Assembly: GCA_036971615.1 (NCBI GenBank)
Contig: JAYKKR010000042.1
Location: 205,068 to 269,067, forward strand
Direction: 5' to 3'
Origin: Amyloporia xantha
Taxonomy: Eukaryota; Basidiomycota; Agaricomycetes; Polyporales; Adustoporiaceae
DNA length: 64,000 nt
Shown: positions 41,871-53,164 of the stretch, in pieces
How positions within the stretch are numbered: the first letter of the stretch is position 1
How the letters are laid out: every line of letters begins with the position of its first letter
Notes under the pieces: model-generated
Told to the model about the DNA's origin: nothing
Databases searched by the model: none
What the model saw: the letters and a program-made list of their open reading frames with translations, nothing else
Translations under genes and position numbers: made by a program

Positions 41871-44800
41871 ATGTCACAGGATACCCTCCAGTCTTCAGCT
41901 TCAGGGACAGCAGCCTCTGCCGAAGATAGCGCAGGGCGGATGACCGAGAGTGGCGGATCCACGGAGCGCTTCGGTGACAGGTGCAGTGGAGGTCTCTCCC
42001 CTTTCACGGCTACGGAGATGGGTTCTCCTTCTGGAGAGGACACCTCTTTCGAGAATACCTCCTACACCGAGCCTCATTCCCGCCGCGTGGGCATAACAGG
42101 CCCTCCGACAAGCTTCAGGCTCTCAACTAGCACAAGCGCGACCGAGACGTCTGAAAGTGCATCCTATTCCACTCCCCCCTCCTCGCCCAGTCTGTGCGCC
42201 TCCTCTCCACCGCGGCCACCCCGCTCTCCCCTTCGTCCTACCGCGCCAACGCGGCGTGCATCCGCCTCCCTGCTCAAGCAGGAGCATTCCGACCTTGCTC
42301 CGGACACTGAAGAAATGCCTTTGTCGCACTCGCGCAGTTTCGGCTCATTTTCTGGCCTGCTCTCCTCACAACCAGCGAGCATCAAGTCCAGCCGTTCTCT
42401 TCGTGCACCCACTCCTGACAAACCTCTGCCCATCACACCCGATCCGTCCATCTCTGCCACATCTGTTCATGACGACGATCGTGATCGCGAACAAGAACCT
42501 GAACACGAACAGGATGAACACGAAGATGCAAATTCTGCGAGCGTGTCTGTGTCTGCAGTTGTTCCCGCATCGTCCGTGCCCGTATCACTGTCTCTGTCTG
42601 GTTCAGTCTCGGACTCGTCGCTTCACCGACCGGCCATTTCGAAACGTATACACGCACTGGAAGAACTTCTGTCCAGTGAGCGTGCGTATGCATCTGATTT
42701 AGCTCTCATACGAGACATCCACATTCCGCTGGCGCTAGGTGAGCATACGGCGGCCGTGGCTCAATTAACTCAGTACTTAGGCATTATGCGATAGGCCAGC
42801 CTGCACCGTTCCAGACGGGCTCGTCGACGCCATCTGGGTCTGGGTCATCGTCGCGTGCACAGTCGTCAGACCTGTCAACTGGAGCTGCAGCCTCTACCTC
42901 CACCCTCCACCCATGACCCGCGAAGACATCCGGATCATCTTCAGCAATGTGGCCGATATTGCCGCGTTCTCGGACACGTTCACAGAGCAAATTGAAGAAG
43001 CGTTAGGCTCCGCGTTGGAAGGTGGGTCAGGCGAGGACCATGTCGGAGCGCTCTTTCTAGCGACGGTAGGTGGGTTTCTTTCCGGTGTGCGCAGGGTCTG
43101 ACCATGTGTGCAGATTCCCACTCTGGAGCCGCTGTACCTCTCATATATCACCAAGCACGCGAACGCACTGGAACACCTGAGTAGCCTGCCGCAGACCCCC
43201 GCGCTTGCTGCATACCTCGCACAGTCACGCTCGCTTGCGTCCAGTCTGACACACGCGTGGGACCTGCCCTCACTCCTGATCAAGCCCGTGCAGCGGCTAT
43301 TGAAGTATGCTCTCTTGCTGGGCGCAATTATTGAGGAGACGCCCGATGCGCATTCAGATAAGGCGAATCTCAAGCTGGCGCGCAAGAAGATGGAGGAGGT
43401 TGCGCGCGGCGTGAATGAGGGACGGCGGCGGCGGGAGGTCATTAAGGAGGTGTTGAACGGTCCCATGGCCAGTCCCCCGAGCAAGAGGAACAGCGATCCC
43501 AAACCAAAACCCAAAAAGAAGGGCTTGAATGTCGGTGTGTCTAAATCTGTGAGCTTGGGTCGCATGAAGAGCATCAGCGGGAAGATGGGCAAGCTGAAGG
43601 AGGGGTCGGAGGCGAACCAGGAGGCGGAGCAGGTCGTGAAGATGGGTGAGGAGGTGAGACGCTGTGAAACTTTCGCGCGCACGTTCGCGAAGGACGCCAT
43701 GGAATGGTCGGATCTGGTGCGGGTGTCTATGGAGCACTTCCGGGTGTGGTCTCTGAGTTTCGGGCAAGTGATCGGTGTGACGAAGCCGGAGGAGTCGGAA
43801 GCTTTCGAGGCTTTCATGACCGTTGTCTCCAAGGAAATCCCGGATTTGTGCGCAGAGCTCGAGACTACCATCAAGTCCAAGGTCCTGAGTGATCTGACGA
43901 AATTAGTGGACTCGACCCTGGCACCCCTTCGCCTGCTCGAAGCGATGCAGACGCTTGAACCATTACATTTCGGTCTCCTCAACCTCAATGTTGCCAAGAC
44001 CCGTCCCTCACCACAATTACTGGAAGCTTCGCAATCCTACGTCGCTATTCGTGCACAGCTTGCGGCTGAACTCCCGCAGTACATCGTTCTACTCGACAAG
44101 GGTATCGGACTGTGTATCAGGAAGTTCATCGCGTCGCAGGCTGAATTTTGGGGCCGTGTGCGTGATCGCTGGTTGGTGTTATGGAATGCACTCAAAGTCG
44201 AGGGGGAGATGAATGCAGGCGCAGCAGAAACGGTCCGAGTCTGGTGGAGCCGCTTCGCAGACGTCGAGTCCAATGTTCTGGGACTCAATATCGTGCGACA
44301 CCCCGAGAAGAGGCATCCTGCAGGACGACAGATGTCCAACTTCCGGATGAAACTAGTCGACGACAGTTGGAGTGAGACAAGCTCAACTGTGATCGTGTCT
44401 TCAATCCTGACATCCATGGACCCTCTCAATGAGCCTCCAAGCTCGCCTTCGACATTGTCTTTGCAGACCCCAGTCAGTGCGAAGGCACGCAGCGTGCGCT
44501 CCATGGAAGTTGGGAAAACTCGGCCGCTTGAACGCCATAATTCGAACGAAAGCCTGCGTTCAAAGAAGTCAGGCAAATCAACCAAGTCGACGAAGTCGAC
44601 AGGACATGGCCCAAGCCATAGCATCAATAACATTGATCCCGCAGAGATCGGCTATGGTTACAGTGCGGCGCTGGTGCATCTCGAGGCTGTACCGCAGAAG
44701 CCGATGTATTCCCGGACGAAGAGTATGCCCATACCTTCCCCTCTGCCCTTGAAGAAATCGCGTTCACAGGGACGCATGCTCGACCAGTCAGAGATCATTC

Positions 44801-45336
44801 GCATGAGGGTCCCACCTCACGCCGCTTTGGAGATTGCGCAGGAAAGACAGTACAGCCTAGATCTTGACCGGGGTAGACCGACACGGAAGCCATCATTCAA
44901 GCGGCGGTTGACCGAGACCCTTCTCCCCGGCACAACTACTTCCACTCGTCATCAACGCTCACCGTCCCTACCAATCGGTCTTTCACCGTCCCCCTCACCG
45001 TCGCCAAAAATGGCGTCATTTTCAGGCGGGTCTACATCCTCGAGCAAGCACATCAGCAGACGCCCAAGCGTTAGCGGCTCCAAGTTCCCTGCGATGTATA
45101 GTTGCAGGGTAGTGCATGTGTGCGAGCCTCCAGCAGGCGTCTCATATCGTGACCTACCCTTCTTCACACTGCGTGTAGGTGATACTTATGACGTGCTACA
45201 GGAAGCAGGGCATCCATCTTTGCACAACGATCTGCCTCTTTATGTTGACGATGGTGAAGACTGCCTCTTGCTTGTCAGAAACGAGATTCATGACATTGGA
45301 TGGGCATTGGCTAGTTTCCTCGTCCCAACGGACTAG
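41871..45336 (+). CDS. RhoGEF with DH, BAR and SH3-like domains (Tuba/DNMBP-like)
   Basis: Exon 1 is 41871-42738, the last exon 43114-45336 and the middle exon ends at 43065, for about 1118 residues. Residues 1-250 are disordered (Ser/Pro-rich). The DH domain spans about 255-460: RIHALEELLSSERAYASDL, MTREDIRIIFSNVADIAAF, then LLIKPVQRLLKYALLLG. A coiled, charged region about 560-770 (GEEVRRCETFARTFAKDAME to VRVWWSRFADVE) fits a BAR domain. The last 80 residues (FTLRVGDTYDVLQEAGHP..) resemble an SH3 fold. Such proteins activate Cdc42-type GTPases at curved membranes. The middle exon is awkward: the natural acceptor at 42794 gives a plausible Ser-rich stretch but shifts frame just before MTRED, while an acceptor at 42799 keeps frame. 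Confidence 0.85.
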
Positions 45337-45618
45337 CCTGCCATTGACTATGTATATTATTGGATTGTGTGCTGCGTGGATACCAACATTCCCTCATCGT
45401 TTCTTGTAAATGTTGTCTTTTCGTTTTTGATACCTTGTAGAGGCACTCTTTGTCTGTAGGTTGCACATTGGTTATCCGTCAGCACACGCTATATTTGTTG
45501 TAACAGCATGTTCTCCTATATTACAAGCATTTCTTAGTATGGATGGATGGATTTCGTGGTGATCAAGGGACAATGGTAGCATAATAGTACATGTACGATG
45601 CTTAGCGGTCGATGCAAG
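45337..45618. other. Convergent 3' spacer
   Basis: Less than 300 bp between the stop codons of the RhoGEF (plus) and the oxidase (minus), AT-rich and without a gene. Confidence 0.6.
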
Positions 45619-48599
45619 CTATGGAGATGGTGGCTCGTTGGTCAGAGGTTCGATGGATTCTCCATTTTTATCGACCGGCCAGAAGTTATTTTTGAAGAGA
45701 CAATCTGGGTCCAACTCACGCTTCAGTTGGGCGAGGCGAGACCAATTCTTACCGAAGCTCGCCATGGCACGAGAAGGAGGCTCATGTCGTGCAAGGAACT
45801 ACGAAATACGAAATCCAGTCAGGACCTCCGTTACGTGTCGGATGTAATACTCACAGATGGGTAAGGCCCGCCCAGAGTAACGGTTCCTATTACGCCTTCG
45901 ATCCACTGCCAACATTTGATCCGTCAACGTTTAGTGCGTGCAAAAGAAGGGAAGCGCACCTCCTCCGCAGATGTGATGCATCGCGGATCATCAATTCCCA
46001 TTTCCCATTGGTGCAATGCAGCGACTGTCCAAGTCGCCTCTCGCTGCTCCTTAGGTACACAGGTATCTTCGAAGTCAGCGATCGCTCCACCTGATAATTC
46101 GAAAATCCAAGCTAATCGGACATCGCCTTGTCAGATTCACCAATGCGATCTCAATAGCGCGCAGACTTACTGCAACCTATTGGAGTGTCTGCAAATTGGA
46201 TGACTGTTTTATTCACAACTTCGTCCGGTAAGGAGTGAATAAGTGCTGAACGGATAAACCACTGTCGTCCCGCTGCATGTCATAGGATAAATAGATTTAT
46301 TAGCGGACGTTCGTAAACACAGACCTTTCCCTCGCAGAATCTGCGCGACACTGTCCTGTTGGTACAGATAACTCTTCTCGTTGACCTCATTGAGTAGACA
46401 GCGCTCGCCGTCCCAGCTGGATATAGCGTTCAGGTATTCTATACCTTTCTCCTTCGGGCCAACATAGCACATTTGGATGACGACGAGCGAATCTTTGTCC
46501 GCAGGCCCTGCGGTAAGGAGTACGTTTGCGTACAGCTCTCGCGGTGCACCTTTGATGCAATCGCGGAAGTGTTTTATGAGCGAGGGCGCCGTGGCACGAT
46601 GAAAGCGACTGCAGTGGACGGTTTGCCCAGATCTTCACACCTCGATCATAAAAGTCAATTACTTACTAGATAAGGTTGCCAGCGAAGACAATGGGAACCG
46701 GAAAGGCTCTCACTTTGTAGCGAGTGGCGATACCAAAGGCCGGGCCTGCTCCTCGTATGGCCCACCAGAGGTCTTACATTTGAACATCGAAGATTAGAAG
46801 TCAATATTCCAGTGCAAGCCAAAAACAGTCATATCAGAGTTCACCTGGATCGTCATCTTGACTGACAACAACAATACGCCCGTCTGCAAGTACCATTTCT
46901 ACCTCGACTACATTATCGATGCTTAGCCCATACATCCGGCTGATGAAACCGAAGCCACCAAGCAGTAGAATCGAAGAACCAACAGGATGTGCAGATCTAC
47001 AATAGCACATAAATGCTCAGCAGTCAGTCTCCATGGAAGGAATTTGAAGTGGACACACTCACGATGGGATGTGATACGGCACTAGGCCGTCCTCCTTCAT
47101 ACCCGTCACAGCACTAATCCCTTCGAGCGAATGCTCCGCGGTGTATATGTCTACTTCCTTCTGACGCATCCCCGCCCCCAGTGTAACGTACGCATGCTTA
47201 TGCACAGGTTGCGCGGGCGACAAGGGTGGGGCCATTTGCCCGAGGGGCAACGCAAAGGAACCTAAACCCATCGTCATGTTCTGAGGGAAAGCGGGCATCG
47301 GAGGGAAGCTGAGTCCAGATGCGGAGACGACGTGGGGGGACGAGGGCATGGACATGCGGGGCCCGACGCCGGCACTCCAAACACCTTGGGTTCCCATGGA
47401 AGCAGACGGCGGCGGGGTCCAGCTACCCATCCCCATCCCCGTACGAGGCAGCATCCGCGCAGAAGTAAGGGTCATGGAAGCAGAGGAAGGGGTGGCTGTG
47501 AATGGGTTGCTGCCGCTGTACATCGGTGGATGGGGCTCAGAAGGCCCATCTGACGACATGTACCCGAAGGGTTCCTGAGTCTCCCTGAGGGTGCTGGAAG
47601 CGGAAGAAACGAGCATGCCTCTGTCTACGTTGCGCGAGGTGCTGGCTGGCGTTGTCGAACCAAAAGAAGCAGATTCTGTACTGCGACCGGGGTCTAAACC
47701 GGAGCCAATTTGTGCATGACTATCAATTTTGCTCGTTGACTCGGGTTCATTGTCCTGCTGGGAATTTTGAGAAGGACGGGTGAACGGCTCCGGGGAGTGT
47801 ATCCTCCTTCGGTTAGCTGGTGGCTGTCTTGGCTCTTCTCCTTCTTCGGGTGCAAGAGGCGGACCACGGAGGAAAGAAGCGACGTGCTCTGAGGCACCGT
47901 CGTAAGATCGCAGGAGATTGCGCTTTTCCTGGGTAGCTTTAAGCTTTGGAAGGGCATCTGCCTCGGCTTCCTCATTGTCGTCGCGTCGTCGCTTCGTACC
48001 TGTGCTCGCAAGTATTGTAGGCGACTGCCCCACGGAAGAACGATTCACGGAGCCCAAGACAATTCTACCAGCTATGGCGTCCTGGGCCCCGCCAGCGCGA
48101 CCCTTTCCCTTGCTCCCGGGAAGAGGCACGTCTCGAAGCGGCGTCCAGTCCTTCCCACCTTGTGCTTCAGCAGCTGTTTCCGGTAAAGGCGGCTCGATAT
48201 CGCATTCTCGCAGCATCCTGAGGTCAATGATCACATCGCCTGCTATCGCCCAGCCAGCTGTCGCATATCCGCCAGCCTTCACTGAAGGAGAGAGATTGTG
48301 CTTAATGCAAAAGCGGATAATGGCGCTCACGTCGTGTGCGTCTAGAGGAGAAACGAGCACGCGAGAAAGACAGACGAGTTTCCCGTTGAATGTCTTGGAT
48401 CGTTCGGCGAATCTACAGGTATCTTCCCATCAGTCGACGTCATAAACCAGAGCCATGATCTAGAGGAAGGATCGAATACTTACTCTGGGTCGGCAGGACG
48501 GAAGACAGGTCCTTTGACTGCTGCACGCAACTCATCGAGGAGCGTTTGAGACAATCCCGACCGAGGTATGTTTATGGCGCGTGTCTCACGGGAGGACAT
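45619..48599 (-). CDS. FAD-linked oxidoreductase (PCMH/BBE type) with large disordered insertion
   Basis: Nine exons join in frame to 830 residues: 48599-48484, 48412-47063, 46996-46845, 46772-46667, 46608-46325, 46272-46171, 46111-45960, 45905-45855 and 45798-45619. FAD-binding parts are VLVSPLDAHDVSAIIRFCIK, KAGGYATAGWA, then TLGAGMRQKEVD, AHPVGSSILLLGGFGFISR, MYGLSIDNVVEVEMVLADGR and DLWWAIRGAGPAFGIATRY. The C-terminal substrate/BBE part ends NWSRLAQLKRELDPDCLFKN followed by NFWP. Between VIIDLRMLRE and TLGAG, normally about 20 residues apart, sits an insertion of roughly 300 residues that is Ser/Pro-rich with a basic-acidic patch (GTKRRRDDNEEAE). No signal peptide is seen, so it is probably intracellular. 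Substrate is unknown. Confidence 0.85.
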
Positions 48600-49650
48600 T
48601 GCTGAAGAACTGCGGCCCACAATGTTGACGTTATAGAGTAAGACTTTGGCGCCGAACAGGACTCCTTCGGGTGCTGAAAACAAATATAAGCAGGCTTCTA
48701 AAATCTGAGCGGCAATCAGAAGGACAAATACGTTAGAAAGGGATGCCAAAGTGCCACAACCGGAGGCTGCGGATGTGGGGTTTTCATACGCCACTGCTCA
48801 GCCAGAGAAATATTTCGAGTCCGTCGAACCTACCTTAATACGCGGTATTGACAAAAGTATCAGTATCACCAATTACGTGCAAGAAAACGTTCAGTTGTCG
48901 GTAGCAGCAATTGAAGGCATCAAACCCAATTATCCACATGTTTAGTTGGAGTATCATTATGGAAGTCAATCCCGTATGTAATATCGACACGGGACAGGCA
49001 CAGGTAACCAAGCGCAGTGCATCTGAGAGAACAACGCGGTCAGGTAAAAGCGTCCCGCAACACGCGGACCTCCATGCAGAACACACACACCTCTCTAAAC
49101 ACAAAATGTTATGCACTTAATATGCTCCGTCTATGTTGCACGCCCCCGCATCATTTGCCTGCATAGGTATCAGACATTCCAAAAGTCGTCCGACCGAAAT
49201 GGCCATAGTCTATCGCCCGACTTGAAGTCCAAGGACCGGACATCCTCCATTCTGTCACTAGTAAAGGCCTCATGCCGTACCAAATCGACAGTTCTGTCCA
49301 ATTATAAAATTCCGTGCTATATGGTGAAAGAGGTCTTCAAACATCGTTTTATAATAAGGGAGATCTCGAGACTTATCGAACCGGCAACGGTAATGAGTCT
49401 TGAATGGAAGACCCACTGTAATTAGTACATATACAGCATGGGTCGAGAAGAACCTGACGCCACAGCGCAGCCCATTCTTATCGTTGATCTTGTACGTATA
49501 CGGGTCCGGAATTTGGAGTGAACAGCATGCTTGAAGTGGACATGGCAGGGAGAGTTCGCCGTTCAATAGAGTTGTCAATTGGAATTTCGGCAATGTCGCG
49601 TGCACGTGGTCCAGAAAAGGCACAAGAGTCGCCAACCTGCCGACTTGACC
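48600..49650. other. Spacer upstream of the oxidase
   Basis: The frame upstream of the chosen start is open to 48794 but reads hydrophobic, unconserved residues, so I treat it as 5' UTR. A minus-strand frame at 49761-49270 (163 codons) overlaps the MITE-like element and has no recognisable domain. Confidence 0.4.
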
Positions 49651-50147
49651 AGGACCCCGGCGAACCCCCCAGGAGCTTTGATCCCGAAAAAGCCATTTTC
49701 GGACCTGGCGAACATGCCCTTTTCGGACCAAAAAAATCAAACCTCGCGCGAAGGAGGCCAAATTCGGTCCAAAATGGGATCGGACCTACATCAAGTATTC
49801 AACCGGTCTCCATAATCTCCATATTGACCCGAGCGACTGCCTAATATGTGCAGGTGCCGCGGTGTCGCCTAGATAGTAGAGGCGTCTGGTAGCAACATGG
49901 TCTGAGTACTCACGCCTGGTTGGAAAATTTTGGGGACTACAGTACCGGACAGGCCCCAAATCAGGTGGTCCTTTCGGACTTTGGAGATCGGACATAGCGC
50001 TGAGAGGTGCGTTTTCGGACCACTTTGGATTGGACTTGTCGGCCCATGGACCCCCATTTTCGGACTTTTGGATCAAACATTTTGGGTCTGGGACCCACAT
50101 TTTCGGACTTTAGGGATCAAAGCTCTGTGGGGGTTCGCCGGGGTCCT
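49651..50147. mobile_element. MITE-like element, about 0.5 kb with 35-bp inverted ends
   Basis: The 35 bases at 49651-49685 (AGGACCCCGGCGAACCCCC.. to ..GATCCC) match the reverse complement of 50113-50147 at 32 of 35 positions. The interior repeats TTTTCGGAC(C/T) at least six times on the plus strand. No open frame of note. The target duplication is not clear, so the true ends may be slightly further out. Confidence 0.65.
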
Positions 50148-51142
50148 ACTTGACCGCGTCCACCACCGTTGACGCGTCAACAACGTCTGCTTCCAATCTT
50201 CCCTCAAAATGGCGATACGCACAGAGCTGTGTAAGCATTAAAACAACTGGTTGCATTCGGCGCTGAAACCTCTCCACCTAAATATCATTGAACAAATGCC
50301 TGACTGAAATATGTCAACTTTATGCGGCTTCCACGGGCAAGTCTGTTTTGCTATATGTAAAACATATAGCCTCGTTCGTGTTTAGTATGGAGTTTACTCG
50401 AGAATTGTGTCATGCTTATGTCGTCCTGTCATTTTCGACAGTGAGTTGACCGCTGCATGTGGTATGGCGAAGAACGAAATTTCCAACAATGTCTTGTGAC
50501 ATTATTAATGCTGATCACTCTATTCAATGTCTTGGCTAATGCCGTGAATATCCTACGTGTCCATTCCCATAGTTTACGCGTAGCCGTCTGGTGAATTACG
50601 TCTATTTAACAACACTTTTGTTGACTGATTGTCTTAGTGGGAACTAAGATTATGTCGGACGGCCAATGTTGCTGCTTGAATATGATATATGGATATCAAG
50701 ACATGCTACTCATGGGTCCTCAATGGGGCCTGGATTACATATGACCAGATGACCTGTCTACTAGTCCGGTCGCTTTCCCTAGTTCTGCGATCAAATATAT
50801 GTCAACTCTAAGTCACATGTAAGGTTAGTTTCACTTTTGCCCTTTCGTGACGTTACAGCACTTATCTTATGAGCACGATGCGAGTCGTCGCTACTCGTTA
50901 AATATAATCATCCGCTGAGATAATAGTTCTCATTGACTCAACCATTTTTTCAGAGACGTTACAGCCCTAATCAACAATTTCCCAGTGATGGTAAGAGCGT
51001 TCCGCATGCATCGAAGGCGAGATCTCATACGACGCATAAAACAATAAGTACGGGTGCGTCCTACATACTACTTGGTCAGCGAGCATCGGAGGTGATATGT
51101 ACGCGATGATCTTGTCTAATAGAAAGAACAGGGTGGCGCCCT
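50148..51142. other. AT-rich spacer
   Basis: No gene or clear repeat seen between the MITE-like element and the second TIR element. Confidence 0.5.
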
Positions 51143-53164
51143 CATCAGGAAAAACACTTTTTCCCTGAGACACTCTGGGATATATGAGATTTGTCAGGTT
51201 GTCCCAGGTAGTCCCAGAGCATCCCAGGTCATCTTTGATTGCTCTGAGTTGCTCTGAGATATTCAGATAATTTCAGAGCATCCCAGGCTATCCTTTATGT
51301 CTTTGAGGTGCTTTAGAATTTGGAAGATTATATTCAAGTTGTGATTGGACAGTCTGACATGTATATAAATCAGTTTAAGTTTATAATACTTGATAAATTG
51401 CTGATATTTCTTAGCTCTATCTTCCTGTATTGATTGAGTCACATTGATTAGATAGAAAACAAATTAGTTCCATTTATGATATCTATGTTCACTTCTTTCT
51501 ATGATATTCTACAGTATGCTCTTGTACTAGCACTGTGATTTATAGGCTACATGGAGGAAAATTCAATAATGATCACATCATGATTTGATTTCTTATTGAT
51601 GTAGAGAGGTAAATGAGTGTCAGTGTTCTTGTATGCTTTAAAATAGAGTTGTCAATATTAGATTATTGAATAGACAAATACTTATTCTCCAACTTGATTT
51701 AGAACTTTGCTTTGAGATGCTAGTGACATTATAAAATTATTCAAGTTTTCTCAGAGAAGTTCAGAGATAGCTTGGATTGCTATTGTACAACACTCTGAGC
51801 CAATTAGTATATCAGTCATTCCAGCTCTCAATCAGGGTAAGTTATTCCTATATTTCTGAAGAGAATATTTTAATTCAGCAATAAAAATGAACTCAGAAGA
51901 GTGTAGGCCACTAATAGTAAGTGTGATGATAGCTATGCAAAAATGCTTGAGAATGAGACATTAAAGTAGAAGGCAGACAGATATTAGAGTAAAAATGCCA
52001 ATCTGAGTGAAGAGGGCCACCATTACCTTAAATGGTATACAGGCTGTCACGACAGCCTGTACTGTTTGGATGTTTGGCCAATGTTTGGCTTTTATTTGGC
52101 CCATGTTTGACACGTCACAAAGCAACATGCACGTTCTCTCCTTGTACCATCACCATCGTCTAAGTCAGCTCCTGCCTCTCCTCTGTGTACATCTCTAACT
52201 TGTGCCTATACTTACTACATTCTGATATACTCTTATTGAGACTACAGCTGGCCTTTCTGTCTGTTCTCTGGTGTCTCTATGTGACTTCTGTTGTTCCTTT
52301 TGAATGCTGGTGAGTTCACTGTCTCCAACAGGCTTGGCTTATACTTGGTGTACAATGGTTTATCTGGAGGCTTGTGAGACATGGTTTATGTGAGTCTGTA
52401 GATCACCTGCAAATTCTCTGTTGTCTCCTTCAGATAACCTCCACTGCTACAGTTGTAGAACTAGTCTCTAATCTGTTCTACCATTGTTGTCAAAGTGAGT
52501 GTATTGTCTTGCTGGGTATACTAATGACATGTCATCCTAGACTGTATTTAGACCTCCAGCACTGTCTGAGAATTTAAGGTGAGTTCATGCCACATCACAC
52601 ATACTGTCATCTTTTCATAAATTGGACAGTATCTAGACTTCTGCTCTTCATTCCAGATATGTACTAGGAGTCATGAATTTTGATGGTATGTTTTTTGCAG
52701 ATGCAGAAATAATGTATTAACTGACAGAAGTCTTCATAGTTATTTTATTCTCCTTCAGTTTTATAGACTGTATATATGATATGGTTACAGTGAGTATTTG
52801 TATACTATTTGACAGACATCAACTTACTATCCCTATTGATAGTTGCTTTCTGTAGTATTAGAATAATATACATTTGTTTTGATTTATAAATATATCTCAT
52901 TTATCATGAAATAATCTGAGTGATTCTGTGTAATTCTGAGACAATCTAAGAGCAATACATATATCTTTGAGTGTGCTTTCAGAGTAATTCAGATATACTC
53001 TGGAGGAACTCTGAGATGCTCTCAGAGATTTGACCTAGAAGGAGTTTGTCTGAGGGCCACCTGGGACACTCTGAACACTCTGAGCACTCTAAGCACTCTG
53101 AGTGCTCTAGGACACTCTAGGACAGTCCTAGAGTGTCCTAGTACCAAATATGTTTTTCCTGATG
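51143..53164 (-). mobile_element. 2.02 kb non-autonomous TIR element, copy 2 (reversed)
   Basis: Begins CATCAGGAAAAACAC and ends with the complement. It is flanked by CT on both sides like copy 1, and reads as the reverse complement of 3405-5438 along its whole length with a few percent differences (for example TGTCCTAGAGTG in place of TGTCCTAGAGCG near the outer end) and small indels. No transposase frame. The near-identity indicates both copies moved recently or were homogenised. It lies in intergenic DNA and disrupts no visible gene. Confidence 0.85.

Noticed and set aside
48600..48794. N-terminal extension of the FAD oxidase with a possible membrane segment
   Set aside because: It is open in frame but not family-like. 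The usual N-terminal helix starts soon after ATG 48599.
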